Shown here: piece by piece, positions 36,724 through 46,584 of the stretch
How positions within the stretch are numbered: position 1 is the first letter of the stretch
Layout: the number at the start of each line of letters is the position of its first letter
Origin: Melioribacter sp.
GTDB lineage: Bacteria > Bacteroidota > Ignavibacteria > Ignavibacteriales > Melioribacteraceae
DNA: 64,000 nucleotides
Direction: 5' to 3'
Assembly (NCBI GenBank): GCA_020723965.1
Contig: DYHW01000001.1
Span: 1-64,000, forward strand
Translations under genes and position numbers: made by a program
The notes under the pieces: generated by a model
Told to the model about the DNA's origin: nothing
What the model saw: the letters and a program-made list of their open reading frames with translations, nothing else
Database searches by the model: none

Positions 36724-37470
36724 ATGTATAAAGTAGTATTGCTGCGGCACGGCGAAAGCGAGTGGAACAAACTTAATCTCTTTACTGGTTGGACGGACGT
36801 TGACCTTTCTGAAAAAGGTTTGGAAGAAGCTCATCAAGCCGGTATAGTTCTTAAACAAGAAGGATACACTTTCGATATAGCGTTCACTTCCGTTCTTAAA
36901 AGAGCAATAAGAACATTAAACATTGCTTTGGAAGAGATGGACCTGTTGTGGATTACGGTAATCAAATCTTGGCGGTTGAATGAAAGAATGTACGGCGCGC
37001 TTCAGGGGTTAAATAAAGCAGAGACCGCAGAAAAATACGGAAATGAAAAAGTAAAATTGTGGAGAAGAAGTTACGATGTTCCGCCGCCTGCGCTTGATAA
37101 AAATGACGAACGATATCCGGGTAGAGACCGCCGCTACGCTGATATGGATAAAAAAGATATTCCGCTGACTGAAAGTTTGAAACTGACCGTCGATAGATTT
37201 CTTCCTTACTGGCATGAGACTATTGCCCCGGTAATTAAAAGTGGTAAACGTGTTATAATTGCCGCACACGGAAACAGTCTGCGCGCACTCGTAAAATATC
37301 TTGATAACATTTCAGATGAAGAAATTGTCGAATTAAATATCCCAACAGGTGTTCCGTTGGTTTATGAACTTGACGAGAAATTAAAACCGATTAAGCATTA
37401 TTATCTCGGGGATCAAGAAGCTATAAATGCGGCAATAAATGCGGTTGCAAAACAAACAGAGAAAAAATAA
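36724..37470 (+). CDS. gpmA: 2,3-bisphosphoglycerate-dependent phosphoglycerate mutase
   Basis: The 248-residue product has the catalytic [10 protein letters not shown] (His9), the substrate-binding [28 protein letters not shown] and RRSYDVPPP segments, and the second catalytic His in [15 protein letters not shown]. It interconverts 3- and 2-phosphoglycerate. The length and the C-terminal tail are normal for the cofactor-dependent type. The GGGTGATCAA site precedes the ATG. It is a lone gene in its region. Confidence 0.93.
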   Translation: MYKVVLLRHGESEWNKLNLFTGWTDVDLSEKGLEEAHQAGIVLKQEGYTFDIAFTSVLKRAIRTLNIALEEMDLLWITVIKSWRLNERMYGALQGLNKAETAEKYGNEKVKLWRRSYDVPPPALDKNDERYPGRDRRYADMDKKDIPLTESLKLTVDRFLPYWHETIAPVIKSGKRVIIAAHGNSLRALVKYLDNISDEEIVELNIPTGVPLVYELDEKLKPIKHYYLGDQEAINAAINAVAKQTEKK

Positions 37471-37675
37471 TCTTCTTCTTTGCCCCAAAAATGAGGAGGG
37501 ACGAAAAATCATCTTCATTGGGGAAGCAAATTAGGTTTCAAAGTTTTTGATTAGCATATTATGTCTGGGCAGATAATTGGTGTTGCAAAGCAAGGATATA
37601 AAAATTATTATTGCACTAACGAAAGGAGAAAAAATATAGTTATTTCTACAATAACTAATTTAATGGAATGCTTCT

Positions 37676-38713
37676 ATGAAAAGAATAATTCTTATTCTGC
37701 TATTTCTCCTTTCTCTTACCTCAATTCATTCTCAAACAGTAATAGGTAAATACGCCGGAGAATTTTTGGCAATTGGCGTTGGCGGACGCGCGCTTGGGAT
37801 GGGCAGCGTTCAAACCGCAATTGTAAATGATGTAACTGCAGGATATTGGAACCCCGCGGGTTTAGCGCTTCTGAATTATCCTCAAGTTGCCTTAATGCAC
37901 GAAGAACATTTTGGTAATCTTGTTAATTACAATTACGGCGCAGTTGCTATTCCATACGCCAATGATATGAGCTTTGGTTTAAGCGTTATGCGTATAAGTG
38001 TTGATGGAATTCCGGATTCCCGCGATGCAGGTTTAGATATTAGGGCTAACCCGGTGCCGCGCGGGCAGTATCAAAATTTTTATCGATTGGACTATTCCAA
38101 AATTGCCGAATTTAGTAATGCAGATTGGGTGGCATATTTAACATTTGCAAAACGTCATTCTGAAAATTTTTACTGGGGTGCAAATGTAAAACTGATTTCT
38201 AGAAGTTTAGCAGAGTATAACGCTTTGGGAATTGGTTTTGATGTAGGTGTCATTTATATACCAATCGAAAATTTATTTCTCGGCGCAAATATTCAGGATG
38301 TAACAACTACTCTTGTTGCCTGGAGTACCGGCCGCAATGAATTGATCACCCCCACTGCAAAAGTAGGCGCAGCTTATTCATTAAAAATATTTGGCGGAAC
38401 TATAACGCCTGCGCTCGATTTGGATTTGCGGTTTGAAAATAGAAGATATGCCTCAACATTCAATGTTGGTCCGGTTAGTTTTGACGCACGCGCAGGAGTT
38501 GAATTCAATTACAAAAATATTTTTGCAGTCCGTACCGGTTACAACGACGTTAAACAATTCACTATCGGCGCTGGAATTTTCTTGCCGAAGTTACAAGTGG
38601 ATTATTCATTTGCGCGGTTCAGCCAATCACAAATAGAACGTTTGCCGGATACTCATCGAATTTCCTTGATCATTACGCTTGAGCAACCTAAATTTTTGCG
38701 AGACGGGATATAA
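37676..38713 (+). CDS. PorV/PorQ-family outer-membrane protein
   Basis: The 345-residue product has a signal peptide (to about residue 20, SIHSQ), then the PorV/PorQ start: FLAIGVGGRALGMGSVQTAI, GYWNPAGLALL. The rest is barrel-like, ending in a strand before KFLRDGI. PorV shuttles cargo of the type IX secretion system to the cell surface; PorQ is a related member. Two proteins with type IX sorting domains occur in this window (at 44629 and 57785), which fits. It could be one of several paralogues. Confidence 0.85.
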   Translation: MKRIILILLFLLSLTSIHSQTVIGKYAGEFLAIGVGGRALGMGSVQTAIVNDVTAGYWNPAGLALLNYPQVALMHEEHFGNLVNYNYGAVAIPYANDMSFGLSVMRISVDGIPDSRDAGLDIRANPVPRGQYQNFYRLDYSKIAEFSNADWVAYLTFAKRHSENFYWGANVKLISRSLAEYNALGIGFDVGVIYIPIENLFLGANIQDVTTTLVAWSTGRNELITPTAKVGAAYSLKIFGGTITPALDLDLRFENRRYASTFNVGPVSFDARAGVEFNYKNIFAVRTGYNDVKQFTIGAGIFLPKLQVDYSFARFSQSQIERLPDTHRISLIITLEQPKFLRDGI

Positions 38714-38830
38714 TTCTTTTTTTGTAGAGACTATTTAGAAAGCTGAAATTTGTCTGATAAAACTTGTTGGTAAAATCTAATTCCCTCATGAAAACCATTA
38801 AAACAGTTTCTTTCTTTTTTCCTTTTCTTA

Positions 38831-38856
38831 TAACCTACGGCATAAGTCGTGGGTTA
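38831..38856. repeat. Short inverted repeat TAACCTACG / CGTGGGTTA
   Basis: Nine-base arms (one G-T pair) flank an eight-base loop. It lies upstream of the lipoprotein gene at 38917, inside what would be coding sequence if that gene began earlier, which supports the later start. It has the look of an interspersed palindrome in the gap after the PorV-like gene. Confidence 0.6.
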
Positions 38857-38916
38857 ATAATTAAAACGATTGTATCAAAGTGTTTCAACAGTATATCTTT
38901 TCATTCGAAAAGCAGA

Positions 38917-39465
38917 ATGATACGGCTTCTTAATTTTGTATTGATGATTTCTTTTTTAATTTCATGCGCCGCCAGCAGCACATCGATTTATGATTTAGAT
39001 TACCCGCTCACCAATGAAATTGCTAGATCAAAAACATCTATTATGTACGTAAAAATTCCTCAAGGATGGTTTGTAGCAGATGATAATGAATGTAACTGTA
39101 TCGATCTTTGGCTTGTAAAAGAAGATTATTCAGCTACAATAAATTTTATAACAATAAATATTGATTCTGCTACATCACAAAAAATAAAAGAGAATAAACT
39201 TGAGAGCATTACTGCCATCAGTAAAACTTTCATAAAAGCAAAGTATGGAAAAAACTTCAAAGGTTTTTTTAACGAAGAATTGTTCTCAATCCGAAAGAAT
39301 AAGTTTTCAGCTTATCAATATGTTAATGAGAACCAGCAAACCGTTCGCGTTGTGTTATTTATTTATGATGGGAAATTTTATGAAGTAAAGGCAATCCATG
39401 TTAAAACCGATAACCCTTTAGAAGTTTTCAAGGTGCAGAACTCCGTTCTCTCTTCAATAAAATAA
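38917..39465 (+). CDS. Putative lipoprotein of unknown function
   Basis: I placed the start at 38917 because it gives a proper lipoprotein signal (MIRLLNFVLMISFLISC, lipobox Cys17); the upstream frame to 38764 passes through an inverted repeat. The 182-residue product then has a mixed alpha/beta body with MYVKIPQGWFVADDN, a Cys pair in NECNCIDLW, and a C-terminal region similar in layout to lipoproteins that follow barrel genes. I do not recognise a family. It lies about 200 bases after the PorV-like gene. Confidence 0.6.
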   Translation: MIRLLNFVLMISFLISCAASSTSIYDLDYPLTNEIARSKTSIMYVKIPQGWFVADDNECNCIDLWLVKEDYSATINFITINIDSATSQKIKENKLESITAISKTFIKAKYGKNFKGFFNEELFSIRKNKFSAYQYVNENQQTVRVVLFIYDGKFYEVKAIHVKTDNPLEVFKVQNSVLSSIK

Positions 39466-39519
39466 TTAGATGCTTTTTAATATTGCTCTTTTTATCTTCC
39501 AATTAACAAGCTAACAGCG

Positions 39520-41346
39520 CTAAAAATTATTGATGGAATATTTTACGCCGGCGCTTAACCATCTGCCCGGCAAAGGAACACCGGCAATATCAAAGTAAGG
39601 TTTATTAAAAAGATTCGCGGCGCGCAGAAAAATATTTAATTTATCATATTGTGCAGATAGTTGAGTGTCAATAATGAACTGAGGTTCGAAATTTTGACGG
39701 TCCTCATATCGAAAAGACCAATTCTGCCTAATTCTAAGCGGAAGATAATAAGAAAGAGCAAAAATCAATTGATGACGCAAATGATCTAACAGATATTTGG
39801 ATTCGAAAACGCCTGCATTCCTGTTTGCTGTTAAAAATGTATAACCAATACTAAACTTTGTTATTGGAATTTGTCTAATCAAATCTTGCGGAAAAAAAGT
39901 TATGGTGAATTCAGTTCCGTAAGTTTTTACTTTTGTAACATTTTCGACTTTCCAAGGTTCACTCTTCGAACTGCGGACCCAATCGATCAGATTATCTCCA
40001 TACTTAAAAAAGAGAGCAGCGTCAGCTTGCAGAAAATTTTTCGCAAGGCGCAAACCAATTTCGTAATTAGTTGTTTTTTCGTATTGCAAGTTAGGATTGC
40101 CCATGTTTGCAGGACTTTTGTAATAAAGTTCAGTATAAGTTGGAATGCGAAAAGCGCTGCCGTAAGCAGCAAAGATGCGCACTGATTCATTCAATTGATA
40201 ACCAGCATCAAAACCAGGCCAAAATTTCCAACCAATTTTTGAATAGCTGTAAAGAAAAAATCCAATTGATACAGATAAATTTTCAATAGGTTCAAAATTT
40301 TGTTCAGCAAATAGACCTCCTTTTAGCCGATTGTGGCTTCCAAGATTTGTGCTTTCAATTTCTTCTTTGCTTATTTCTCCGCCAACTGAAGAGATGCCGA
40401 GAGATGTTTTGAAAGTCGATTGCAGTTCTGCGCCGTAACTATTTGTCTTGTGAATATTGCGGTACCAATCCGGACGTAAGTTATCCAGTCTGTAGTCGTC
40501 ATTGTTTCTTCGCCAATATATTTTGGGAGAGAAGGTAAGATTGCCGCTGCCAAACTCTGCCGAAGCATTTAAAAATTTTGTTGTAGTGTGTTCCCATTGG
40601 TTTGGAAAACGATCAGAGTAAAAACTATTAGCTCCGAATTTTTTATCAACAAAACCGAAAAAGAGATTAACAACGCTCTTTCCTAACGCAACATTTTCAC
40701 CAATTGAAAAGTTGGTTATATCAAAATCCGTATTATATCTATAGCCGTCCGCTCTCTTTTTTGAATAAGAAAAATTATTTCCGAATACACCGAAAGGAAG
40801 AGAAGCAAAAATATTTGTTTCGAACAAGCCGTGTTCACCGCCAAGCGCAGAAAAAGAGAGCGAAGATTCTTTCATTTTTTTTGTGATGATATTTATAACA
40901 CCGCTGAAGGCGTTAGGACCAAAAATGCGTGAACCTTGTCCTTTCAAAATTTCGATCTGTTCAACATTTTCAAGAGAAATAGGAATGTTTAAGTTATGAT
41001 GACCAGTTTGAGGATCGCTGATTTTTACGCCGTCAATCAGAATGAGTGTTTGTTCAAACGTGCCGCCGCGGATGCCAACATCAGCTTGCACGCCTTCTGC
41101 TCCGCGGATTCTCAGATCAACGGCGCTAATGTGTTGCAGCAGATCCTGAATGTTATTAACCGGCAAGCATTGAATCTCTAATGAATTAAGAATGGAAACT
41201 GTGCGTGAAAGATTTAAAAAACTAATTGGCGCTCTTCCGGCTGTTACAACTATTTCATTTAGTTTATATTCTTTTTCTTGTGCAAAAAGAAGAACCGTTG
41301 TAAATATTAAAGCTGTGGTTAATAAGAAATAATTTTTCAGATTCAT
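39520..41346 (-). CDS. TonB-dependent outer-membrane receptor (BtuB/FepA-like)
   Basis: The 608-residue product has a signal peptide (to about 22), a TonB box region (EIVVTAGR), a plug domain with LLQHISAVDLRIRGAEGVQA, IRGGTFEQTLILIDG and FGPNAFSGVINIITKK, and a 22-strand-type barrel ending in SINNF. It takes up a chelated metal, cobalamin or similar ligand with TonB energy. BtuB is the nearest familiar shape by size, but no cobalamin riboswitch is recognisable upstream and no ABC importer is adjacent, so the ligand is open. Confidence 0.85.
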   Translation of the reverse strand: MNLKNYFLLTTALIFTTVLLFAQEKEYKLNEIVVTAGRAPISFLNLSRTVSILNSLEIQCLPVNNIQDLLQHISAVDLRIRGAEGVQADVGIRGGTFEQTLILIDGVKISDPQTGHHNLNIPISLENVEQIEILKGQGSRIFGPNAFSGVINIITKKMKESSLSFSALGGEHGLFETNIFASLPFGVFGNNFSYSKKRADGYRYNTDFDITNFSIGENVALGKSVVNLFFGFVDKKFGANSFYSDRFPNQWEHTTTKFLNASAEFGSGNLTFSPKIYWRRNNDDYRLDNLRPDWYRNIHKTNSYGAELQSTFKTSLGISSVGGEISKEEIESTNLGSHNRLKGGLFAEQNFEPIENLSVSIGFFLYSYSKIGWKFWPGFDAGYQLNESVRIFAAYGSAFRIPTYTELYYKSPANMGNPNLQYEKTTNYEIGLRLAKNFLQADAALFFKYGDNLIDWVRSSKSEPWKVENVTKVKTYGTEFTITFFPQDLIRQIPITKFSIGYTFLTANRNAGVFESKYLLDHLRHQLIFALSYYLPLRIRQNWSFRYEDRQNFEPQFIIDTQLSAQYDKLNIFLRAANLFNKPYFDIAGVPLPGRWLSAGVKYSINNF

Positions 41347-41488
41347 AGTTACTTTTAATATTTGTTGAACGATAGAATGTATATTAGTTAGAATATTTAA
41401 AGGAAGCAGATTAAATTAAAAATCAGTTTGCCATCTATAGGCAGGGCAATAGAGCAAGCTAATTGTTTTTGGTGCCGTTAAGTATTTT

Positions 41489-42847
41489 TTATAAACTAAT
41501 TATATCGCTATAAAGTATGAATGCCATCAATAGAAGAAGAAGAATAAATCCGGCATTTTGAATTGCCAACTTAACTTTAATAGGCAGTTCTTTTTTGAAT
41601 AGCCCTTCTAGTAAAATTATAACGAAGTGTCCGCCATCTAAAACAGGAAAAGGAAGAATGTTTATGATTGCCAGACTAAGACTTAACATAGCAAGAAAAT
41701 AGAGGAAAGAAATAGGGCCTGTATCGGCGCTTTTTGCTGCATACTGTGCTATCTTAACTGGTCCTCCAAATGCTTGATTAAATGCAAGCTTTCCGGTAAT
41801 AACATTCTTGAGCATACTGAATGTGAGAACGGTGTATTGCCCGGCATCTACAAAAGCATGTGTAATCGAATCAAAAAATCCGTATGTGTGATATTCAACT
41901 TCGCCTATGTAAGCAACCGAATGTCCAATTCCAATCTTCCCTTCCAAGCTCGGTTTAACATTAGTAATCACAGTGTCTTTATCTCTTAAAAGAACGATCG
42001 GTATAGATCTATCTTTATTAGAAATTATTATTTCGTTAATCTGCTGTCCGTCTCTTATTGTTATTCCATTTATTGAAAGAATAAAATCGCCGGGCATAAA
42101 ACCGGCTTTTTCTGCTGGCGAGTTTTTAACAACTTCAAGAACAAGAGCTTGAACAGGATGAGGGAATAAGAAAAATCCTTTTTGAGAACTTCCAGTTATC
42201 ATTTTGCGCGGAATATTTATTACATGAGCCGAACCGTTCCTTTCAACCTTAACAACGGCGGCATCGTTAGATTGGCTGCCGACTAACAGGGTTTCAATTA
42301 TATCTTCCCAGTCTTTAACATATTTGTTATTTATCGAAATGATCTTATCGTATGATTGAAACCCGGCTTTCTCGGCAGCGCTTTCGGCTTCTACTTTGCT
42401 TATAGTAGTTGTCTTAAATACTTGCTTGCCTTGGAAAAAATTTATTCCCCAAAATATTAGAAGTGTTAAGCTTAAATTCATCATTACGCCGGCAGTAATA
42501 ACAAAAATTTTTGCAAGAGTAGACTTAGCTCTAAACTCGTATGGTTTCGGTTGGCTTTCGGCAAATTTTGTGTCGAAACTTTCATCAATCATTCCTGCAA
42601 TTTTAACATAACCGCCAAGTGGAAGCAGGCTTAATCTATAATCTGTATTGCCTTGTGTATCAAAATTTTTTGGAAGGCTGCCAAATGTAAATCCGGTTAA
42701 TTTATTCCAGCCGCAAAGACGTTTGCCAAATCCGATAGCGAATATGTCAACGCGCATTTTGGAAATTTTGGCTGCTATAAAATGCCCCAGCTCGTGAACG
42801 AAAACTAAAATAGCAATAGTTAAGATGAAAAATATAATGTAATCCAT
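41489..42847 (-). CDS. rseP: RIP site-2 zinc metalloprotease RseP
   Basis: The 452-residue inner-membrane product has the zinc motif HELGH at residues 18-22 in the first helix, two PDZ-like domains (about 130-210 and 225-305), and the second conserved motif ILPFPVLDGGHF near the C-terminus. It cleaves membrane-embedded substrates such as anti-sigma factors after an initial cut. It lies 12 bases downstream of dxr, a very common bacterial arrangement, and must share its transcript. Confidence 0.92.
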   Translation of the reverse strand: MDYIIFFILTIAILVFVHELGHFIAAKISKMRVDIFAIGFGKRLCGWNKLTGFTFGSLPKNFDTQGNTDYRLSLLPLGGYVKIAGMIDESFDTKFAESQPKPYEFRAKSTLAKIFVITAGVMMNLSLTLLIFWGINFFQGKQVFKTTTISKVEAESAAEKAGFQSYDKIISINNKYVKDWEDIIETLLVGSQSNDAAVVKVERNGSAHVINIPRKMITGSSQKGFFLFPHPVQALVLEVVKNSPAEKAGFMPGDFILSINGITIRDGQQINEIIISNKDRSIPIVLLRDKDTVITNVKPSLEGKIGIGHSVAYIGEVEYHTYGFFDSITHAFVDAGQYTVLTFSMLKNVITGKLAFNQAFGGPVKIAQYAAKSADTGPISFLYFLAMLSLSLAIINILPFPVLDGGHFVIILLEGLFKKELPIKVKLAIQNAGFILLLLLMAFILYSDIISL

Positions 42848-42859
42848 TCGGGCCTTCTT

Positions 42860-44005
42860 TTAATTAAATTTTTTATTTACAAAATCTCTCGTCTTCCGAT
42901 CGATTTCAAAAATTGTCTCTAAATTTGCACCGGAGTGATTAGGAATTCCGTTCAATGCGTCTTCAATCAGCTCAGGTATTTTAGTGAACTTGATTAGTCC
43001 ATTCAAAAATTTTTCAACGGCAATTTCGTTAGCTGCATTCAAAATACAAGCTGCAACGCCGCCTGCCTTAATTACATTGTATGCTAGTTTAAGGCATACA
43101 AATTTATCAAAATCTGGCTCAAAAAATGTAAACTGCTCTATTTTTTTGAAGTCGGTCTGAACTTCTGAAAAAGTGTACCTTTTAGGAAAAGATAGTGCAT
43201 AGAGGATTGGAAGTTTCATATCTGGCATACTCAACTGCGCTTTTATCGATCCGTCTTTGAATTCCACCATCGAATGGATGATCGACTGCGGATGAACTAT
43301 CACTTCGATACCTTCTTTTGGAAGATCAAAAAGCCAGAAAGCTTCAATTACTTCAAGCCCTTTGTTCATCATAGTTGCAGAATCAATAGTAATTTTGTTT
43401 CCCATTTTCCAATTAGGATGATTGAGCGCCTCTGCAATGGTAACGTTCTCAAGTTCCGATTTTGATTTGTTGAGAAAAGGACCGCCGGACGCAGTAAGAA
43501 TTAGTTTTTGAATTTCTTTTTTGCTTTCGCCTATTAAGCATTGAAATATTGCGCTGTGCTCGGAATCGACCGGAATGAGTTCGGCATTGTATTTATCGCA
43601 AAGACCAATAATAATTTCGCCGGCTACAACCAGAGTTTCTTTATTTGCAAGGGCAATTCGTTTCTTTAGTTTTATTGCTTCAATGGTTGGAGCCAATCCT
43701 GCAAAACCAACAAGCGCAGTAACAAGAATATCATAATTGTCCCTTTTAGTAATTTCGATCAATCCTTTTTCCCCTTCCATAACATCGCATCTATTTCCGA
43801 TTCTGTTTTTGAGTTCGGCGGCTTTTAATCTGTTTTTAACTGCAACAGCTTTTGGGTTGAATTCGTTAATTTGTTTTTCGAGAAGATCAATGTTGTTATT
43901 TACTGTTAACCCGGCAATCTCAAACTCGTCTCGAAATGTTCGAACAAGTTCAAGCGTGTTGATTCCTATAGAACCTGTCGATCCAAGAATTAATAGTTTT
44001 TTCAT
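42860..44005 (-). CDS. dxr: 1-deoxy-D-xylulose-5-phosphate reductoisomerase
   Basis: The 381-residue product begins with the NADPH motif LGSTGSIG (7-14) and has IPVDSEHSAIFQ, TASGGPF, NHPNWKMGNKITIDSATMMN, and EVIVHPQSIIHSMVEFKD. It performs the second step of the MEP isoprenoid pathway, from DXP to MEP. rseP follows 12 bases downstream. A small membrane-protein gene ends 16 bases upstream, so all three may be one transcript. Confidence 0.95.
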   Translation of the reverse strand: MKKLLILGSTGSIGINTLELVRTFRDEFEIAGLTVNNNIDLLEKQINEFNPKAVAVKNRLKAAELKNRIGNRCDVMEGEKGLIEITKRDNYDILVTALVGFAGLAPTIEAIKLKKRIALANKETLVVAGEIIIGLCDKYNAELIPVDSEHSAIFQCLIGESKKEIQKLILTASGGPFLNKSKSELENVTIAEALNHPNWKMGNKITIDSATMMNKGLEVIEAFWLFDLPKEGIEVIVHPQSIIHSMVEFKDGSIKAQLSMPDMKLPILYALSFPKRYTFSEVQTDFKKIEQFTFFEPDFDKFVCLKLAYNVIKAGGVAACILNAANEIAVEKFLNGLIKFTKIPELIEDALNGIPNHSGANLETIFEIDRKTRDFVNKKFN

Positions 44006-44021
44006 CGATCAAACCAATAAA

Positions 44022-44510
44022 CTAAAAGAGCCGATGAGTTATGGCAAAAAGAAAGTTGATCAGGACAATTACATTTATTATTGTGTTTAAACTATAGAGT
44101 TTTTTCAAATTTATATAAGCTTCTTCGCTAATTCCGGCTGGGCTTTCTAAATCTTCTCCAATTTGTTTTCTAATTTTTTTTGCAGTTGGAATAACAAAAG
44201 CTGCAATTATTAAAAGCAGCACAATCATCAAAATTTGTTTTGCCGCAAGCCAGTGGTTAGCCGTCATCTGAAAAAATCCGTAGCCGGAATTCAAAACAAC
44301 CATTGAAATACCAGTAACTAATATCCCAGCTGCGCCAATTATCCCGAAAAGATTAACAAAAGTAAGATATAGTATAATGAACTTTTTCTCGCCAATTTTG
44401 TTCTTATTCTTAAAAACGAATGAACGCAGTTTAGAATCGGAAAAAAGATTTATGAGCCAGATGCCCGCAAAAATAATATGCATTGTTAAGATTGTAGGAT
44501 AGTATTCCAT
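44022..44510 (-). CDS. Four-helix membrane protein of unknown function (CopD/DUF2269-like)
   Basis: The 162-residue product has four hydrophobic segments (about 3-22, 45-70, 85-110 and 135-160) and a His in TMHIIFAGIWLINL within the first. The pattern, with a helix-1 His and ANHWLAAKQILM in the third, resembles small CopD/DUF2269-type proteins that may bind haem or copper, but the match is loose. It is immediately upstream of dxr on the same strand. Confidence 0.55.
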   Translation of the reverse strand: MEYYPTILTMHIIFAGIWLINLFSDSKLRSFVFKNKNKIGEKKFIILYLTFVNLFGIIGAAGILVTGISMVVLNSGYGFFQMTANHWLAAKQILMIVLLLIIAAFVIPTAKKIRKQIGEDLESPAGISEEAYINLKKLYSLNTIINVIVLINFLFAITHRLF

Positions 44511-44628
44511 TATTGAGCCCTTTCCATTTTATGAGTATAAATATACTAAAAAGATGAAGACAATTTGCTGATAGTTATTTTATAAATTGTGAAAAAAGAA
44601 AATTAGTTCAATAATAAAAAGGGGCGGT

Positions 44629-45297
44629 ATGAAAAAAAACATCCTATATACAGTAACCTTTATAATTGTTTTCACGGCAACAATAATTGTTTCAAGAAGT
44701 TTCCGCGTCGAAAAAATACCTAACGGCGGTAAATTTTCTTGCAATACTTGTCATATTACAGAGGGAGGTCCAAGAAATGCTTTTGGACTATCGGTAGAAT
44801 CAAGAGTGTCACCGGGCGGAATGGAAGATTTTTGGAATGCACAGCTTGCATCACTTGATTCTGATGGCGACGGTTTTTCAAATGGCGCTGAACTTCAGGA
44901 CCCAAATGGAATATGGAGACCAGGACAGCCGGACCCAGGAAATCGAAACTTGGTTACAAACCCAGGCGACTCTAACAGCAAACCGAATCCGACAAATGTT
45001 GCCGATATTCAATTACCAACAAGCTATCGTCTTTTAAATAATTATCCTAACCCGTTTAATCCCACAACTACAATCGCTTTTCAAATTCCTCAAAGCGAAA
45101 CCGTATCTTTAAAGATTTTCAATATTAACGGGCAGTTAATTAGAACTCTTGCCGAAGAAAATTTTTCGGCAGGGCAATTTGAAAAAGTGTGGGATGGAAA
45201 AGATAACTTCGGCGGGGAAGTTGCTTCTGGAGTATATATTTATAGATTGACGGCAGGAAAGTTTGATCGCTCTGCGCGTATGATTTTATTGAAATAA
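44629..45297 (+). CDS. Type IX-secreted protein with CxxCH motif and calcium-type repeat
   Basis: The 222-residue product has an N-terminal hydrophobic signal (about 4-23), a haem-c-type motif CNTCH (38-42) followed by GGPRNAFG, a thrombospondin-3-like calcium loop DSDGDGFSNGAEL (77-89), and a type IX sorting domain from about 135 (NNYPNPFNPTTTIAFQIP, ending in ARMILLK). It should be exported, carry one haem and be attached to the cell surface. A GGGGCGG site precedes the ATG. The next gene encodes a barrel with the same CxxCH...GG..RN..G motif, so the pair may work together. Confidence 0.78.
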   Translation: MKKNILYTVTFIIVFTATIIVSRSFRVEKIPNGGKFSCNTCHITEGGPRNAFGLSVESRVSPGGMEDFWNAQLASLDSDGDGFSNGAELQDPNGIWRPGQPDPGNRNLVTNPGDSNSKPNPTNVADIQLPTSYRLLNNYPNPFNPTTTIAFQIPQSETVSLKIFNINGQLIRTLAEENFSAGQFEKVWDGKDNFGGEVASGVYIYRLTAGKFDRSARMILLK

Positions 45298-45428
45298 TTT
45301 TAGCAATACTAAAAACAAAGAGTTGTGAAATAGCAGCATAAAGTGGGGGACGGGTTAACTGCGTGGCTGGCGTAGAAGTTACTTGTCTCCTACTCTTCTT
45401 TACAATATTCCAAAAATCTGGAAAGAAA

Positions 45429-46541
45429 ATGAAACAACCGAATGTAATTTTAGTGCTCGCCATTTTTTTTATTTCTTTTGGTGAAACAATTTCACTGCCT
45501 CGTTTTGCCCTTCAGCAAAAAGATAAATGCAGCTCTTGTCATGTCAATCCAACCGGAGGAATGATGAGAAATGAAAACGGATTCTTCTTTGGCAAAAATG
45601 TTGTTGGAATGATTTCTCCGCACGATAAAGATTTTAAACTTTCGCCTAAGCTTTCTGAAAATGTCTCATTCGGTTTCGATTATCGCACTCAATATTTGTA
45701 TTCGCAGGAGTTTAATAAAACGGATTTTCAGGATATGACCGGATCTGTTTATTTGAACGCGGCAATATCTCAATCTATAGATCTATTGGCGCGTTATGAT
45801 TTTGTTCAAGCTCTTTGGGAAGGTTACGCCGTTGCGCGGGTCTTACCGAACGAAAGTTATATAAAAATTGGTTCATTCATTCCTTACTTTGGAATTCGAT
45901 TAGATGATCATACAGCATACACGCGCGGCGGAGATTTTGGTCTTCTCTCTTCTAAGGGCATTACCCAGGGGTTAATCTATAATCCTCTTTATATAGAAAC
46001 CGGAATTGAGGTTGGCGTTAACTTATCCGATAATACTTTTTTAACTGCAAGTGTTGGAAAACCAAGAAGACGCGCAAGCTTTTCTACAGATCCTACTTAC
46101 ACTGCACGGCTTGAATTTAATCCGAAGATTGAAAAATTTGATCTGCTCTTTGGCGCCGCTTATGCTTCAATAAAAACAAGAAGCGCCGACGGTTTTCTTA
46201 AGACAAATTTTTACGGCGGATTTGCAGGTATTGGCTACAAAAGATTTTCATTAACGGGCGAGTATGACATTGCAGAAGATTATTTAAAAAAGGATGTTAA
46301 GTCAAGCGCAATAATGGTCGAGGCAGCTTATCAGTTAATGGCTGGTTTGGATGCAATTGTTCGATACGATTATTTTGACCCGAATTTACATTTTGAAAAA
46401 GATCAACATGCGCGGTTGGTTTTTGGGTTTGAATTTTTCCCTTATAGTTTTGTGGAGCTGCGTCCGCAATACAGAATCGGTTTCGAGGAACCCGATGCAA
46501 AAAATAATTCCTTTGTACTGCAATTTCATTTTTGGTATTAA
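45429..46541 (+). CDS. Outer-membrane beta-barrel with N-terminal CxxCH haem motif
   Basis: The ATG at 45429 (MKQPNVILVLAIFF) follows GGAAAG; an earlier GTG extends by 22 codons with no signal and was rejected. The 370-residue product has a signal peptide (to about 20), a haem-c motif CSSCH (34-38) with GGMMRNENG following, and then about 300 residues of barrel-like strands (YIKIGSFIPYFGIRLDDHTA) ending in VLQFHFWY. It resembles porin-cytochrome proteins in plan, with a single haem. It may pass electrons or ions across the outer membrane. The preceding gene shares the haem-region motif. Confidence 0.7.
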   Translation: MKQPNVILVLAIFFISFGETISLPRFALQQKDKCSSCHVNPTGGMMRNENGFFFGKNVVGMISPHDKDFKLSPKLSENVSFGFDYRTQYLYSQEFNKTDFQDMTGSVYLNAAISQSIDLLARYDFVQALWEGYAVARVLPNESYIKIGSFIPYFGIRLDDHTAYTRGGDFGLLSSKGITQGLIYNPLYIETGIEVGVNLSDNTFLTASVGKPRRRASFSTDPTYTARLEFNPKIEKFDLLFGAAYASIKTRSADGFLKTNFYGGFAGIGYKRFSLTGEYDIAEDYLKKDVKSSAIMVEAAYQLMAGLDAIVRYDYFDPNLHFEKDQHARLVFGFEFFPYSFVELRPQYRIGFEEPDAKNNSFVLQFHFWY

Positions 46542-46584
46542 AAACTTTCGGCTCTCTTTCTCAATCAAGAAATCAGAATAGTTA

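Noticed and set aside
38764..38916. Longer N-terminus for the lipoprotein gene
   Set aside because: The extension crosses an inverted repeat and would bury the lipobox signal inside the protein.
41347..41488. Cobalamin riboswitch upstream of the TonB-dependent receptor
   Set aside because: No B12-box-like string or the expected stems are visible in the upstream region on the minus strand.
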